Origin: Zoogloea oleivorans
GTDB taxonomy: Bacteria > Pseudomonadota > Gammaproteobacteria > Burkholderiales > Rhodocyclaceae
Assembly (NCBI RefSeq): GCF_008107625.1
Contig: NZ_SDKK01000006.1
Span: 168,450-232,449, forward strand
Length of the DNA stretch: 64,000 nucleotides
Direction of reading: 5' to 3'
Shown: positions 19,387 to 27,443 of the stretch, one piece after another
How the letters are laid out: every line of letters starts with the position of its first letter
How positions within the stretch are numbered: position 1 is the first letter of the stretch
Made by a program: the position numbers and the translations under genes
Notes under the pieces: generated by a model
Databases searched by the model: none
What the model was told of the DNA's origin: nothing
The model's input: only the letters and a program-made list of their open reading frames with translations

Positions 19387-19769
19387 AGCTTGACTCCGAG
19401 CAGAACGGTGAGGGTGAGGCTGACAATCAGGACAAGGCGCGCGCTATTGCGGGCGGCAGCCAGTTCGATGCCTTTGTGCATATCCAGAAGCAGGAAGCGG
19501 ATGCCAGCACAGAAATGGTGCATATAAGCCCACAGCAACCCCAACAGCAGCAGCTTCACCAGCGGATTGCCAACGACTGCCTTGTAAGAGGCATAAGACT
19601 CAGGAGATCCGACGCTGCTGCCAAAAAGCGACAACAACAAGGGCAGCATCAGGAACAGGCCTACACCACTCACCCGGTGCAGAATAGAGACGATTCCCGG
19701 AAGCGGGAGCCTGATCTCGTTCAACGCCAGATGCTTCGGGCGCTGTTTCTTCAAAATCACCTCTGTCAT
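19380..19769 (-). CDS. sdhC: Succinate dehydrogenase cytochrome b556 subunit
   Basis: A 129-residue anchor subunit with three membrane spans. The SILHRVSGVGLFLMLPL block and the HHFCAGIRFLLLDMHKG block match the SdhC signatures that provide a heme ligand and part of the quinone site. ATG 19769 was chosen because GAGGGA lies 6-7 bases upstream; an in-frame codon at 19787 has no such site. Confidence 0.95.
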   Translation of the reverse strand: MTEVILKKQRPKHLALNEIRLPLPGIVSILHRVSGVGLFLMLPLLLSLFGSSVGSPESYASYKAVVGNPLVKLLLLGLLWAYMHHFCAGIRFLLLDMHKGIELAAARNSARLVLIVSLTLTVLLGVKLW

Positions 19770-19823
19770 AGATTTTCCCTCTAACAATTGCGACTACACG
19801 CCGCTCTTTTCCCACACAACGAA

Positions 19824-19857
19824 ATTATAAGTATATACCCTTACCAACCACTGACAG
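19824..19857 (-). promoter_or_regulatory. Candidate promoter of the sdhC operon
   Basis: On the minus strand CTGTCA (19857-19852), a 16-base spacer and TATACT (19835-19830) form a plausible sigma-70 promoter; an overlapping TATAAT lies at 19829-19824. The 8-base palindrome GTATATAC (19831-19838) overlaps the -10 region and could be a regulator contact. No terminator hairpin separates it from the GntR gene upstream. Confidence 0.4.
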
Positions 19858-19885
19858 GGCGGGCACCCCCATCAATTCAAACCGC

Positions 19886-20641
19886 CTAATTCAGTTCATT
19901 CAGATAGTAATGCTCTGCAGTGGAATAGAGCCCGCGGCGCCATTCCACCGGTTTATCACCATAGGTATAAGTCACACGCTCGACAGACAACAAGGGCGTA
20001 CCTTCTGCCACACCCAGCGTCTCGCTGGTCATTCGATCGGCAGCAACTGCGCGAATGCGTTCTTCTGCCCTGATCATCCGAACACCGAAGCGGGCTTCAA
20101 AAATGCTGTACAACGAGCCGTGCGCACCCTGCAGCACCTCCATGGTCAAGCCATGGAATATCTCGCCAGGCAGATAAATTTCATCAACAACCACCGGCTT
20201 GCCGGAAAACCGCAGAAGACGGCGCAAGATCGTAACGGGCGCGCCGAGCTCGATACCGAGCATTCGCGCAGCCTCGTTACCGGCCTTGGCTTTCCAGCAG
20301 TCGATGGGCACGCTTTGTGGATGCGCCAGATCCCCATCAATCGGAACCAGCCGCAAAAAACGGAACAGGGCTCGGGGATCATTGTGAGAAGCGACGTAGG
20401 TGCCCTTGCCCTGCTTGCGAACCAGCAGGTTCTCGGCAGCCATCTCGTCGATGGCTTTGCGCACCGTCCCTTGACTTACATTGAATCGGAGCGCAAGTTC
20501 CTGCTCGCTGGGGATCGCCTGCCCCGGACGCCATTCAGCGGATTCCAAAGCGGTGATCATCAGATTCTTGATCTGACGATACAAAGGGCTGAAGGTGGGC
20601 GAGTCGGGTCGCATCGATGTATTGAAGCACACTTTTTTCAC
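19886..20641 (-). CDS. GntR/HutC-family transcriptional regulator
   Basis: A 251-residue repressor-type protein with an N-terminal winged helix-turn-helix (IPSEQELALRFNVSQGTVRKAIDEM, then the wing VRKQGKGTYVA) and a C-terminal UTRA ligand domain (~95-245; e.g. EERIRAVAADRMTSETLGV, LLSVERVTYTYGDKPVEWRRG). It is divergent from mdh and just upstream of sdhC on the same strand, so control of the TCA island is likely but inferred. The effector is unknown. Start is GTG 20641 or ATG 20614 (MRPDSPTFSP); neither has a clear ribosome-binding site. Confidence 0.9.
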   Translation of the reverse strand: MKKVCFNTSMRPDSPTFSPLYRQIKNLMITALESAEWRPGQAIPSEQELALRFNVSQGTVRKAIDEMAAENLLVRKQGKGTYVASHNDPRALFRFLRLVPIDGDLAHPQSVPIDCWKAKAGNEAARMLGIELGAPVTILRRLLRFSGKPVVVDEIYLPGEIFHGLTMEVLQGAHGSLYSIFEARFGVRMIRAEERIRAVAADRMTSETLGVAEGTPLLSVERVTYTYGDKPVEWRRGLYSTAEHYYLNELN

Positions 20642-20662
20642 TCAGTCTATGGGGTGTCTTTT

Positions 20663-20683
20663 GTCTTATATAAGATATAAGAC
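20663..20683. promoter_or_regulatory. Perfect inverted repeat, candidate operator
   Basis: GTCTTATAT and ATATAAGAC flank the three bases AAG: a perfect 9+3+9 inverted repeat. It sits between the divergent GntR gene and mdh, seven bases before the mdh -35 box. Size and symmetry suit a GntR dimer. Binding by the neighbouring regulator is inference. Confidence 0.6.
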
Positions 20684-20689
20684 ATGGAA

Positions 20690-20718
20690 TTGACAGCTTG
20701 AAGAAATGCTCCTACGAT
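20690..20718 (+). promoter_or_regulatory. Sigma-70 promoter of mdh
   Basis: TTGACA at 20690-20695, 17 bases, then TACGAT at 20713-20718. Transcription would start near 20725, leaving a leader of about 114 bases before mdh. Confidence 0.7.
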
Positions 20719-20721
20719 TCG

Positions 20722-20765
20722 GATGTTGATTGATCAGCTACTGGTCTCAACGCCGGATCAACATC
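20722..20765 (+). other. Inverted repeat in the mdh 5' leader
   Basis: GATGTTGAT (20722-20730) and ATCAACATC (20757-20765) can form a 9-bp stem with a 26-base loop at the very start of the predicted mdh transcript. Role unknown: it may protect the 5' end or be a second operator. Confidence 0.4.
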
Positions 20766-20838
20766 GCGACGGCTTGAAGGCGGCGCGAACCACCAGCATT
20801 GTGTCGATAACGCTTGTTTCCTAGAGGGAGTATCAATA

Positions 20839-21831
20839 ATGGCAAAAGCCCCCGTTCGTGTTGCAATCACCGGCGCCGCCGGCCAGATCGGTTATAGCCT
20901 CCTGTTCCGCATCGCCAGTGGCGAAATGCTGGGCAAGGATCAACCCGTCATTCTTCAGTTGCTGGATCTCCCGCAGGCCCAAAAGGCTGTCAAGGGCGTG
21001 ATGATGGAGCTGGAAGACTGTGCCTTCCCGCTGCTGGCCGGCATGGTCGCCACTGACGACCCCAATGTCGCATTCAAGGATGCCCAGGTTTGCCTGCTCG
21101 TCGGCGCACGCCCCCGCGGCCCCGGCATGGAGCGCAAGGATCTGCTGACTGAAAACGCCAAGATCTTCACCGTTCAGGGCGCCGCCATCGGCCAGTACGC
21201 CGATCCGGACGTCAAGGTGCTGGTTGTGGGTAACCCCTGCAACACCAACGCCTACATCGCCAAGGAAATCGCGATCAAGTTCGGTCGCGTCCAGGCCAAG
21301 AACTTCACCGGCATGCTGCGTCTGGATCACAACCGCGCCCTGTCGCAACTGGCTTCCAAGTCCAGCCGTGACGTTTCCAGCCTGAAGAAGCTGGTCGTCT
21401 GGGGCAACCACTCCCCCACGATGTACGCCGACTACCGCGAAGTCACCTCCAACGGCGACAACGTCAAGAATCTCATCAACGACGAAGCCTGGAACCGCGA
21501 CGTGTTCCTGCCGACCGTTGGCAAGCGCGGCGCCGCGATCATCGAAGCCCGCGGTCTGTCCTCCGCTGCCTCCGCTGCCAACGCCGCCATCGACCACATC
21601 CGTGACTGGGCCCTCGGCTCCAACGGCGAATGGGTCACCATGGGCATCCCGTCCGATGGCTCCTACGGCATTCCCGAAGGCATCATCTACGGCTTCCCGG
21701 TCACCACCGAAAACGGTGAGTACAAGATCGTCCAGGGCCTGGAAATCGACGAGTTCTCGCGCGAGCGCATGACCCACACGCTCAACGAACTGCTCGAAGA
21801 ACGTGACGGCGTGAAGGATCTGCTGGGCTGA
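20839..21831 (+). CDS. mdh: Malate dehydrogenase
   Basis: A 330-residue NAD-dependent enzyme interconverting malate and oxaloacetate. It carries the Rossmann motif [17 protein letters not shown], the substrate arginine loop region [15 protein letters not shown], and the catalytic [12 protein letters not shown] histidine. Length and motifs match the cytosolic-MDH-like type common in betaproteobacteria. GAGGGAG lies upstream of the ATG. It is a monocistronic unit, divergent from the GntR gene and followed by a strong terminator. Confidence 0.97.
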   Translation: MAKAPVRVAITGAAGQIGYSLLFRIASGEMLGKDQPVILQLLDLPQAQKAVKGVMMELEDCAFPLLAGMVATDDPNVAFKDAQVCLLVGARPRGPGMERKDLLTENAKIFTVQGAAIGQYADPDVKVLVVGNPCNTNAYIAKEIAIKFGRVQAKNFTGMLRLDHNRALSQLASKSSRDVSSLKKLVVWGNHSPTMYADYREVTSNGDNVKNLINDEAWNRDVFLPTVGKRGAAIIEARGLSSAASAANAAIDHIRDWALGSNGEWVTMGIPSDGSYGIPEGIIYGFPVTTENGEYKIVQGLEIDEFSRERMTHTLNELLEERDGVKDLLG

Positions 21832-21860
21832 TCGCTCCGCCGGTTTAACGCTTCACCAAA

Positions 21861-21891
21861 ACGCGGGGACGGAAACGTCCCCGCGTTTTTT
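21861..21891 (+). terminator. Intrinsic terminator of mdh
   Basis: ACGCGGGGACG and CGTCCCCGCGT form an 11-bp stem with a GAAA tetraloop, followed by six T. Confidence 0.95.
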
Positions 21892-21931
21892 GTTATTCTC
21901 TGCCCGCCGGAATCAACCAAGAGCACCTGCC

Positions 21932-22921
21932 ATGCCCGACCTGCCCCATCCCGATCAAGTACTCTTCCAGGGCGAAAAGCCCTTCCCCATCCTGCCCGCC
22001 GTCGACCATTACGCCGGCAGCGAAAAGCTGATGCGCAAGGCCCTCGCCGTGCAGCATGAACTGGGGCCGGTTTTCGACATCACCTGCGACTGCGAAGATG
22101 GCGCCCACGCCGGCGCCGAAGCGGAACATGCGGCGATGGCGGCCAGCATTGTGATGTCCGATGACAACCGCTTCGGACGGGTCGGGGCACGTATCCACGA
22201 CATCACCCACCCCCACTGGGAAGCCGACGTGGACATCCTGGTCAGCCAGGCCGGCAGCCGGCTGGCCTTTCTGACCATTCCCAAGCCGCGCAGCGTGGCC
22301 GACGCCACCCGCCAGATCGAACACATCCGCAATGCGGAAGAGCGCTACGGAATCGAACGGGAAATCCCCGTCCACGTCCTGATCGAAACCCACGGTGCGC
22401 TCCGCGACGCGTGGGAAATCGCGGCACTGGACCGAGTCGAATCCCTGGATTTCGGGCTGATGGATTTCGTGAGTGGCCATCATGGCGCGATCCCCGGCTC
22501 GGCCATGCGCAGCCCCGGCCAGTTCGACCACCCGCTGGTAGCCCGCGCCAAATGTGACATTGCGGCTGCAGCACTGGCGAACGGCGTGGTGCCATCCCAC
22601 AACGTCACCACCGAACTGAAAGACATCGACTACATCCGTCTCGACGCCGAACGGGCACGCAAGGAATTCGGCTACCTGCGCATGTGGAGCATCCACCCGA
22701 ACCAGATCGTGCCGATCATCGAAGCCATGCGCCCGGATTTTTCGGAGGTCGAAGAGGCGGCGAACATTCTCATCGCCGCCCAGGACAAGGGCTGGGGACC
22801 AATCCAGCATGCCGGCAAGCTCCATGACCGGGCCTCCTACCGCTACTACTGGGAACTACTGAAGCGCGCCAAGAGCACTGGCATGAACATGCCGTCAGAT
22901 GCCCTTACCCGTTTCTTTTAG
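21932..22921 (+). CDS. HpcH/HpaI aldolase / CitE-like CoA-ester lyase
   Basis: A 329-residue TIM-barrel enzyme of the citrate-lyase-beta / malyl-CoA lyase family. The acidic metal-site region (ITCDCEDGAHAG), the basic TIPKPRS strand and the LIETHGALRDAWEIA segment are characteristic. Family members cleave or make beta-hydroxyacyl-CoA compounds such as malyl-CoA or citramalyl-CoA, or hydrolyse them; which applies cannot be read here. ATG 21932 follows AAGAG; an in-frame upstream codon lies inside the mdh terminator and is rejected. Being next to mdh and the TCA island suggests a C4/C2 metabolic role (inference). Confidence 0.85.
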   Translation: MPDLPHPDQVLFQGEKPFPILPAVDHYAGSEKLMRKALAVQHELGPVFDITCDCEDGAHAGAEAEHAAMAASIVMSDDNRFGRVGARIHDITHPHWEADVDILVSQAGSRLAFLTIPKPRSVADATRQIEHIRNAEERYGIEREIPVHVLIETHGALRDAWEIAALDRVESLDFGLMDFVSGHHGAIPGSAMRSPGQFDHPLVARAKCDIAAAALANGVVPSHNVTTELKDIDYIRLDAERARKEFGYLRMWSIHPNQIVPIIEAMRPDFSEVEEAANILIAAQDKGWGPIQHAGKLHDRASYRYYWELLKRAKSTGMNMPSDALTRFF

Positions 22922-22926
22922 GCAAT

Positions 22927-22953
22927 AAAAAACCGGCCAACGCCGGTTTTTTT
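22927..22953. terminator. Bidirectional terminator between convergent genes
   Basis: AAAAAACCGGC, loop CAAC, GCCGGTTTTTTT: an 11-bp stem with A and T runs on both sides. It can serve both the CitE-like gene and the convergent flavoprotein gene ending at 22969. Confidence 0.92.
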
Positions 22954-22968
22954 ATTTACCCCAACCAG

Positions 22969-24213
22969 TCAGACTGGCAGTGCGATCTTGTTATCAACGC
23001 TGTACTGGTAATCTTGGAAGATGTGCTCGGCGGTGAGAATTTCGTAATTGCCGTCCTCGCCCTTGCGGGATGTATCCTTGAGGCGATAGGTGTAATGCCC
23101 GCAGGTCCACAAGTCAAAATTGCGCATGTGCGTACACATGCAGGTCTTCTCCATGACCGAAATCTTCTTGACACCCGGATGCAGGGCAACCTGCCGGTTG
23201 TATGCATCAATGTAGGAACAGCTGCCGTTGCTGTCGAGCAGATAGCCGTAGGCTTCACAGTTCGGACGAATTCCCGAGCCGATCGCCGGACTGCCCGTCA
23301 GCATGCGCATCGGATAGCCCGTCGGAGATATCTGGTTCACCACGATCTCTTCTTCGCTGGCCTTGAAATAATGTTGCTGTACGTCCGCCGGCAGACCGCA
23401 TTCCTTTGCCACGGTAAAGCGCGTTGCCACCTGCACCGCCGCGGCACCATTCTCCAGAAAGGCCACGGCGTCACTGCCGGTGAAGATGCCGCCGGCCGGG
23501 ATCAGTGGAATGTCCAGCTTCTCGGCCGCCAGCCAGGTGCTGATTTCACCCACAATGGTGGCCAGATCGAACTTTGCCCAATCCATGCCAAAGCCCAGGT
23601 GCCCCCCCGCCAGCGGACCTTCGACCACTACGTAATCCGGAAGGCGGTTGGTTCTGGCGCTCTTGCGCAGGAACAGTTGCAGCGCCCGCAGGGACGAGAC
23701 GATGATGCCAAGTTTGACGTCACGGAAGCGTGGATGATCTTCCATCAAGGCGAACGATCCCAGATGCAGGCCGGCAGCCAGCGTGATGCCATCAATCCCT
23801 GCATCAAGCGCAGCCGACAGACGCACGCGAAGGGTTTCCTTCGGGGCATTCATGGTCAGCTTTTCCATGCAGTTCACGAAGATCAGGCCGGAGCCACGCT
23901 TCGCCTCCATGGTGCGCCCCACATGCAGCTTGGTTGCTTCGGCCAACTGGCCCAGGTCGAACTGCACCACCGATTTATCGGTATTGGCAACGTTGTACTT
24001 GTACAGCTTGAGCTTGTCCTTGACGAACTTGGTGTTGAAGCGACGATCAGCGACCGTCTTGACCATGGCATCCGAGATGTGACCGATACCGCCCAGCCGT
24101 GCAGCCTCAAGTGCCAGATCCGCAGTGGAGATATCCACCCCCATACCGCCGATAACGATGGGCACCAGCTCCTGCTTGCCGAAGTGCAGACGGAAATCAT
24201 CAACTCGTTTCAT
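22969..24213 (-). CDS. Nitronate-monooxygenase-like FMN protein with Cys-rich C-terminus
   Basis: A 414-residue TIM-barrel flavoprotein of the 2-nitropropane dioxygenase / NMO type. IVIGGMGVDIST at the N-terminus, AGGIFTGSDAVAFLENGAAAVQVATRF for phosphate and FMN binding, and GPLAGGHLGFG support this. It is about 60 residues longer than common NMOs. The extra C-terminal part contains Cys residues in NGSCSY, KTCMCTH and WTCGHY that look like a metal or Fe-S site. ATG 24213 was chosen for its GAAGGGG ribosome-binding site. True substrate unknown; enoyl reductase (FabK-like) activity is an alternative. Confidence 0.82.
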   Translation of the reverse strand: MKRVDDFRLHFGKQELVPIVIGGMGVDISTADLALEAARLGGIGHISDAMVKTVADRRFNTKFVKDKLKLYKYNVANTDKSVVQFDLGQLAEATKLHVGRTMEAKRGSGLIFVNCMEKLTMNAPKETLRVRLSAALDAGIDGITLAAGLHLGSFALMEDHPRFRDVKLGIIVSSLRALQLFLRKSARTNRLPDYVVVEGPLAGGHLGFGMDWAKFDLATIVGEISTWLAAEKLDIPLIPAGGIFTGSDAVAFLENGAAAVQVATRFTVAKECGLPADVQQHYFKASEEEIVVNQISPTGYPMRMLTGSPAIGSGIRPNCEAYGYLLDSNGSCSYIDAYNRQVALHPGVKKISVMEKTCMCTHMRNFDLWTCGHYTYRLKDTSRKGEDGNYEILTAEHIFQDYQYSVDNKIALPV

Positions 24214-24471
24214 GAAACCCCTTCCAGACAGACGTGAAATGCCAATACGGGCAATGGGCCGCCTTGCGGCCAAGCGCGGCATTATCCCACTGACCCGCAG
24301 GTCATGCTTCTGTTTAGATCAAGGAAAAACCAGTAAGTTGCGCAGGCCACCCATCCAGACCAACAAGCCGACAGGCGGCAAGACAGGAGGAGGGAAATTT
24401 GTTACCTTCAAACCTGCGGAAAATGTCACGAACTCCGCTAAAATCACCCTGCTGAAGCTATCCACATCCAG

Positions 24472-25365
24472 ATGTCGGAACCCACTCCTCCCGCTCAAGA
24501 ATGCGCTGTACTGTTTGCCGACCTGGTCGGCAGCACGCAGTTGTATCAGCGCGTGGGTGACTCCCCCGCCTTCGAGCTTGTAGACCGCAGCATCCGCGAG
24601 ATGCGCATCGCCGTCGAAACCAAGCGTGGACGAGTCGTCAAGCACACCGGTGACGGGCTCATGGCGGTCTTCCGCGATGCAGACAGCGCTGCCGATGCAA
24701 CCCTGGCCATCCACCAGGCGCTCAAGGAACTGCCTGCCACGCCAGACCAGCGTCTGGCAGTGCGCATCGGTTTCCATTTCGGTGCGGTCGTCGCCAGTGG
24801 AACCGATGTCTTCGGCGACACCGTCAATTTTGCCGCTCGTCTGGCCGAACTCGCCTCACCCGGCAAGGCCATCACCTCGGCGGAAACCGCCCGGCGCCTC
24901 GGCCCGGAATGGCGCTCAGTGCTGCATACACTGCCACCGCGGGTTATCCGCGGCGTAACGCGGCCGGTAGAACTGTGTGAGCTGATGTGCGAGGCCGTCG
25001 GTGAGCTGACCATCGTCCAGAGCGATCATTTCCTGCTCGAAACGGAGCCGGAACTGCACCTCTATCTGGATGCCAATGCGCTGGTCCTGAACTCCAGCAA
25101 GCCCAGTGCGCGGATCGGGCGCGATCCGGCAGCCGACATGGTGATTGCCGACACCCAGTCCTCCCGCCGCCATGCAGAAGTCGAATTGCGAGGCGACAAG
25201 TTTGTATTGATCGACCGCAGCAGCAACGGCACCTTCGTTCAGATCGACGGAGAACGGGAGTTCCTGCTGTCCCGCGAAGAAGTCGTCCTGCGCGGCCGCG
25301 GCCATTTCTCCCTCGGCCGCAGCTGCTCCAACAGTCCGCAGGTCATCAGTTTCGTCTGCATCTAG
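24472..25365 (+). CDS. Class III adenylate cyclase fused to an FHA domain
   Basis: A 297-residue cytosolic protein. The cyclase domain (~8-175) has every key residue: metal Asp17 (LFADLVGST) and Asp61 (KHTGDGLM), the adenine-type Lys57, Asp116 (GDTVN), and the transition-state Asn119/Arg123 (NFAAR). It should therefore be active and make cAMP. The FHA domain (~195-285) keeps GRDP (216-219), SSRRH (230-234) and NGTF (252-255), the phosphothreonine-binding signature. No membrane segment is present. The domain pairing suggests a cyclase steered by Ser/Thr phosphorylation. A Ser/Thr kinase with a cNMP-like domain lies 11 kb away. No strong ribosome-binding site precedes the ATG. Confidence 0.92.
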   Translation: MSEPTPPAQECAVLFADLVGSTQLYQRVGDSPAFELVDRSIREMRIAVETKRGRVVKHTGDGLMAVFRDADSAADATLAIHQALKELPATPDQRLAVRIGFHFGAVVASGTDVFGDTVNFAARLAELASPGKAITSAETARRLGPEWRSVLHTLPPRVIRGVTRPVELCELMCEAVGELTIVQSDHFLLETEPELHLYLDANALVLNSSKPSARIGRDPAADMVIADTQSSRRHAEVELRGDKFVLIDRSSNGTFVQIDGEREFLLSREEVVLRGRGHFSLGRSCSNSPQVISFVCI

Positions 25366-25387
25366 ACCGCGTCAACGCAGCCTTTTC

Positions 25388-26341
25388 TCAGGGTGCCAGC
25401 GCGGTGCCCAGAGCCTTCCCGGTCAGTTCCACCGCCTCTGCAGCCTGACGGAAGAATTTTCCGAGGGTGAAGAAGCCATGCACCATGCCTTCAAACTCAT
25501 GGACGGTCACTGCCACGCCCGCTTCGCGCAGGACTTCGGCGTAGGCCCGGCAGTCGTCGGAGAGCGGATCGCAACCGGCAATGATGAATGTCGCCGGCGG
25601 CAGCCCATCGAAACGTTTGGCCAGGATTGGCGAGGCACGCCAGTCGGTCCAGTCTGCCGTGTCGGGCAGATATTTTTCGAAGAACCAGGCCAGACTTTCC
25701 GTATCGAGGAAATAGCCGTTGGCGTAAGTGCGGCGTGATGGGCGCTGACTGAGGATGTCGGTACAGGGATAGATCAGCATCTGCAGGGCCGCCTGCGGGC
25801 CGCCGCTATTGCGCAGTTGCAGGGCCGTCACCGTGCTGAGGGTGCCGCCGGCACTGTCACCAGCAAAGGCAAAACGGGCGGCATCAATGCCGAGCAAAAC
25901 CGCATTGGCGAGAGACCAGGTCACCGCCTGTAGTGCATCATCCACCGCGCCCGGAAAGGGATGCTCCGGTGCCAGACAATAGTCCACCGACAGCACCGCA
26001 CAGCCGCTGTGATTGGCCAGCTCACGACACAGCACGTCGTAACTGGGGATGTTGCCGACACACCAGCCGCCACCGTGAAAGTAGAAAACCAGCGGCAGGA
26101 CGGCGTCAGGCTTCGCCACGAGCGGGCGATACAGGCGCGCCATGATCACGCCATCCCGCACATGGGCGCGTGGAATCGGTACATCGGTCACCGATGCCAC
26201 CGCCGGCGCTTCGGGGCGCAGGGCAAACTGGAGCTTTTCAAACGAGTGACGTGCCTGATGCACGTCCTGTTCGTGGAAGCGGGGAGCACCTACGCGATAA
26301 ACCATGTCGAGCAGGGCCTTGGCTTGGGGGTCGAGCGCCAT
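25388..26341 (-). CDS. Alpha/beta-hydrolase, HSL-type esterase
   Basis: A 317-residue hydrolase of the hormone-sensitive-lipase (bacterial family IV) group. The oxyanion motif HGGGWCVGN and the nucleophile elbow FAGDSAGGTLS are intact, with Asp in AGCDPLSDD and His in EGMVHGFF completing the triad. No signal peptide, so an intracellular carboxylesterase for short acyl esters is likely; the physiological substrate is unknown. It is convergent with the cyclase-FHA gene. Confidence 0.92.
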   Translation of the reverse strand: MALDPQAKALLDMVYRVGAPRFHEQDVHQARHSFEKLQFALRPEAPAVASVTDVPIPRAHVRDGVIMARLYRPLVAKPDAVLPLVFYFHGGGWCVGNIPSYDVLCRELANHSGCAVLSVDYCLAPEHPFPGAVDDALQAVTWSLANAVLLGIDAARFAFAGDSAGGTLSTVTALQLRNSGGPQAALQMLIYPCTDILSQRPSRRTYANGYFLDTESLAWFFEKYLPDTADWTDWRASPILAKRFDGLPPATFIIAGCDPLSDDCRAYAEVLREAGVAVTVHEFEGMVHGFFTLGKFFRQAAEAVELTGKALGTALAP

Positions 26342-26454
26342 GGAAGCAATCCGGAATAAATTGACGAGACTGATCTCAAAGATGCCGACATCCGCGAGAC
26401 AGCGGCCCCCGCCGAGGCTATTTACAGCGTCGGCGGGGAAATGACAAAACCAGT

Positions 26455-26503
26455 GAGTTCAGATACTTGAAAAAACATACGCTGCCGTATTTTACCTGAA
26501 CTC
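26455..26503. repeat. Nested inverted repeats; inner one a likely terminator for the minus strand
   Basis: An outer 8-base inverted repeat (GAGTTCAG 26455-26462, CTGAACTC 26496-26503) encloses an inner hairpin ATACG-CTGC-CGTAT (26477-26490). Read on the minus strand the inner hairpin is followed by GTTTTTTC, as in a weak intrinsic terminator for the transglutaminase-like gene that ends at 26555. The outer repeat is unexplained. Confidence 0.5.
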
Positions 26504-26554
26504 CAGTCGCCGGTAAGCCACCGCCCGACATCCCGAAGCACCGCATCCGATGGC

Positions 26555-27370
26555 TCAGCCCTCTTCGACGACCTCGTCGGTGACCACCTTGAAACTCTTC
26601 AGGGTGTTCGGGCCGAAGGTATTGCTGATCGCCACATCAGCAGCATCGCGCCCGCGGGCGAGCAGCACGCGGCCTATCCGCGGCATGTTGTTGCGGGCAT
26701 CGAAGGTGTACCAGGTACCATCCAGGTAAGCCTCGAACCAGCCGGCAAAATCCATCGGACCATAGGGTGGCGGCATACCGATATCACCCAGATAGCCTGT
26801 ACAGTAGCGCGCCGGAATATTCATGCAGCGACAAAAGGCGATGGCCAGGTGAGCGTAATCACGACATACGCCGGCCTTCTCGTGGAAAGCCTCGAAGGCC
26901 GTCTTGGTGTGGCGGGCATGCTCGTAGCCGAAGGTGATGTGCCGATGCACGTAGTCGCAAATCGCCTGGACCCGCGGCCAGCCGGGGGGCGACTGGCCGA
27001 ACAGCTTCCACGCCGCGTCCGACAGGCGGTCGGTCTCGCAGTAGCGGCTGCCGAGCAGAAACATCAGGGTCTCGTCGGGCAGTTCCGTCACCGGGGTCTG
27101 CCGGGCACCGGGAACGACGATGTCGGGCAGGCCGGAATCCCGTATCAGCGCACTGTTCGACAGCGTGAGCAGGCCCTTGGGGGCGATGATGCGACTGCAC
27201 CAGTTGCCGAAACTGTCCCGATAGGCGGTCACCGGCACCGGCGGGTTGGCGATCATGTGATCGGGGATGATCATGTCGGAGACCCGTGTGTAGTGCACGC
27301 TGAGGGTCAGGATCATCGGGGTCGGCTGGGGGCAGTCGTAGACCAGTTCATAGCCTATGCGGATCTTCAT
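26555..27370 (-). CDS. Transglutaminase-like cysteine protease-fold protein
   Basis: A 271-residue protein. An N-terminal beta-rich bacterial transglutaminase N-domain is followed by the core with the nucleophile Cys169 in KAGVCRDYAHLAIAFCR and the later block FEAYLDGTWYTFDARNN. At the place where the family normally has His (HAW-type motif) this protein reads D-F-A-G-W (207-211), so activity is uncertain. The conserved tail PRIGRVLLARGRDAADVA assigns it to a widespread bacterial subfamily often found with ATP-grasp and alpha-E proteins; none of those is in this window. It is followed upstream on the same strand by the amidohydrolase-like gene. Confidence 0.87.
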   Translation of the reverse strand: MKIRIGYELVYDCPQPTPMILTLSVHYTRVSDMIIPDHMIANPPVPVTAYRDSFGNWCSRIIAPKGLLTLSNSALIRDSGLPDIVVPGARQTPVTELPDETLMFLLGSRYCETDRLSDAAWKLFGQSPPGWPRVQAICDYVHRHITFGYEHARHTKTAFEAFHEKAGVCRDYAHLAIAFCRCMNIPARYCTGYLGDIGMPPPYGPMDFAGWFEAYLDGTWYTFDARNNMPRIGRVLLARGRDAADVAISNTFGPNTLKSFKVVTDEVVEEG

Positions 27371-27443
27371 GGTGGGGCTCTCCTGTGCTGATCGTCAGGC
27401 TGCGCCGGGCAGGCGCTGACGGTGGGTTGTTGTCAGGCATTGG

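Noticed and set aside
17197-19527. 776-codon open frame antisense to sdhA and sdhD
   Set aside because: Overlaps several certain sdh genes and resembles no protein family.
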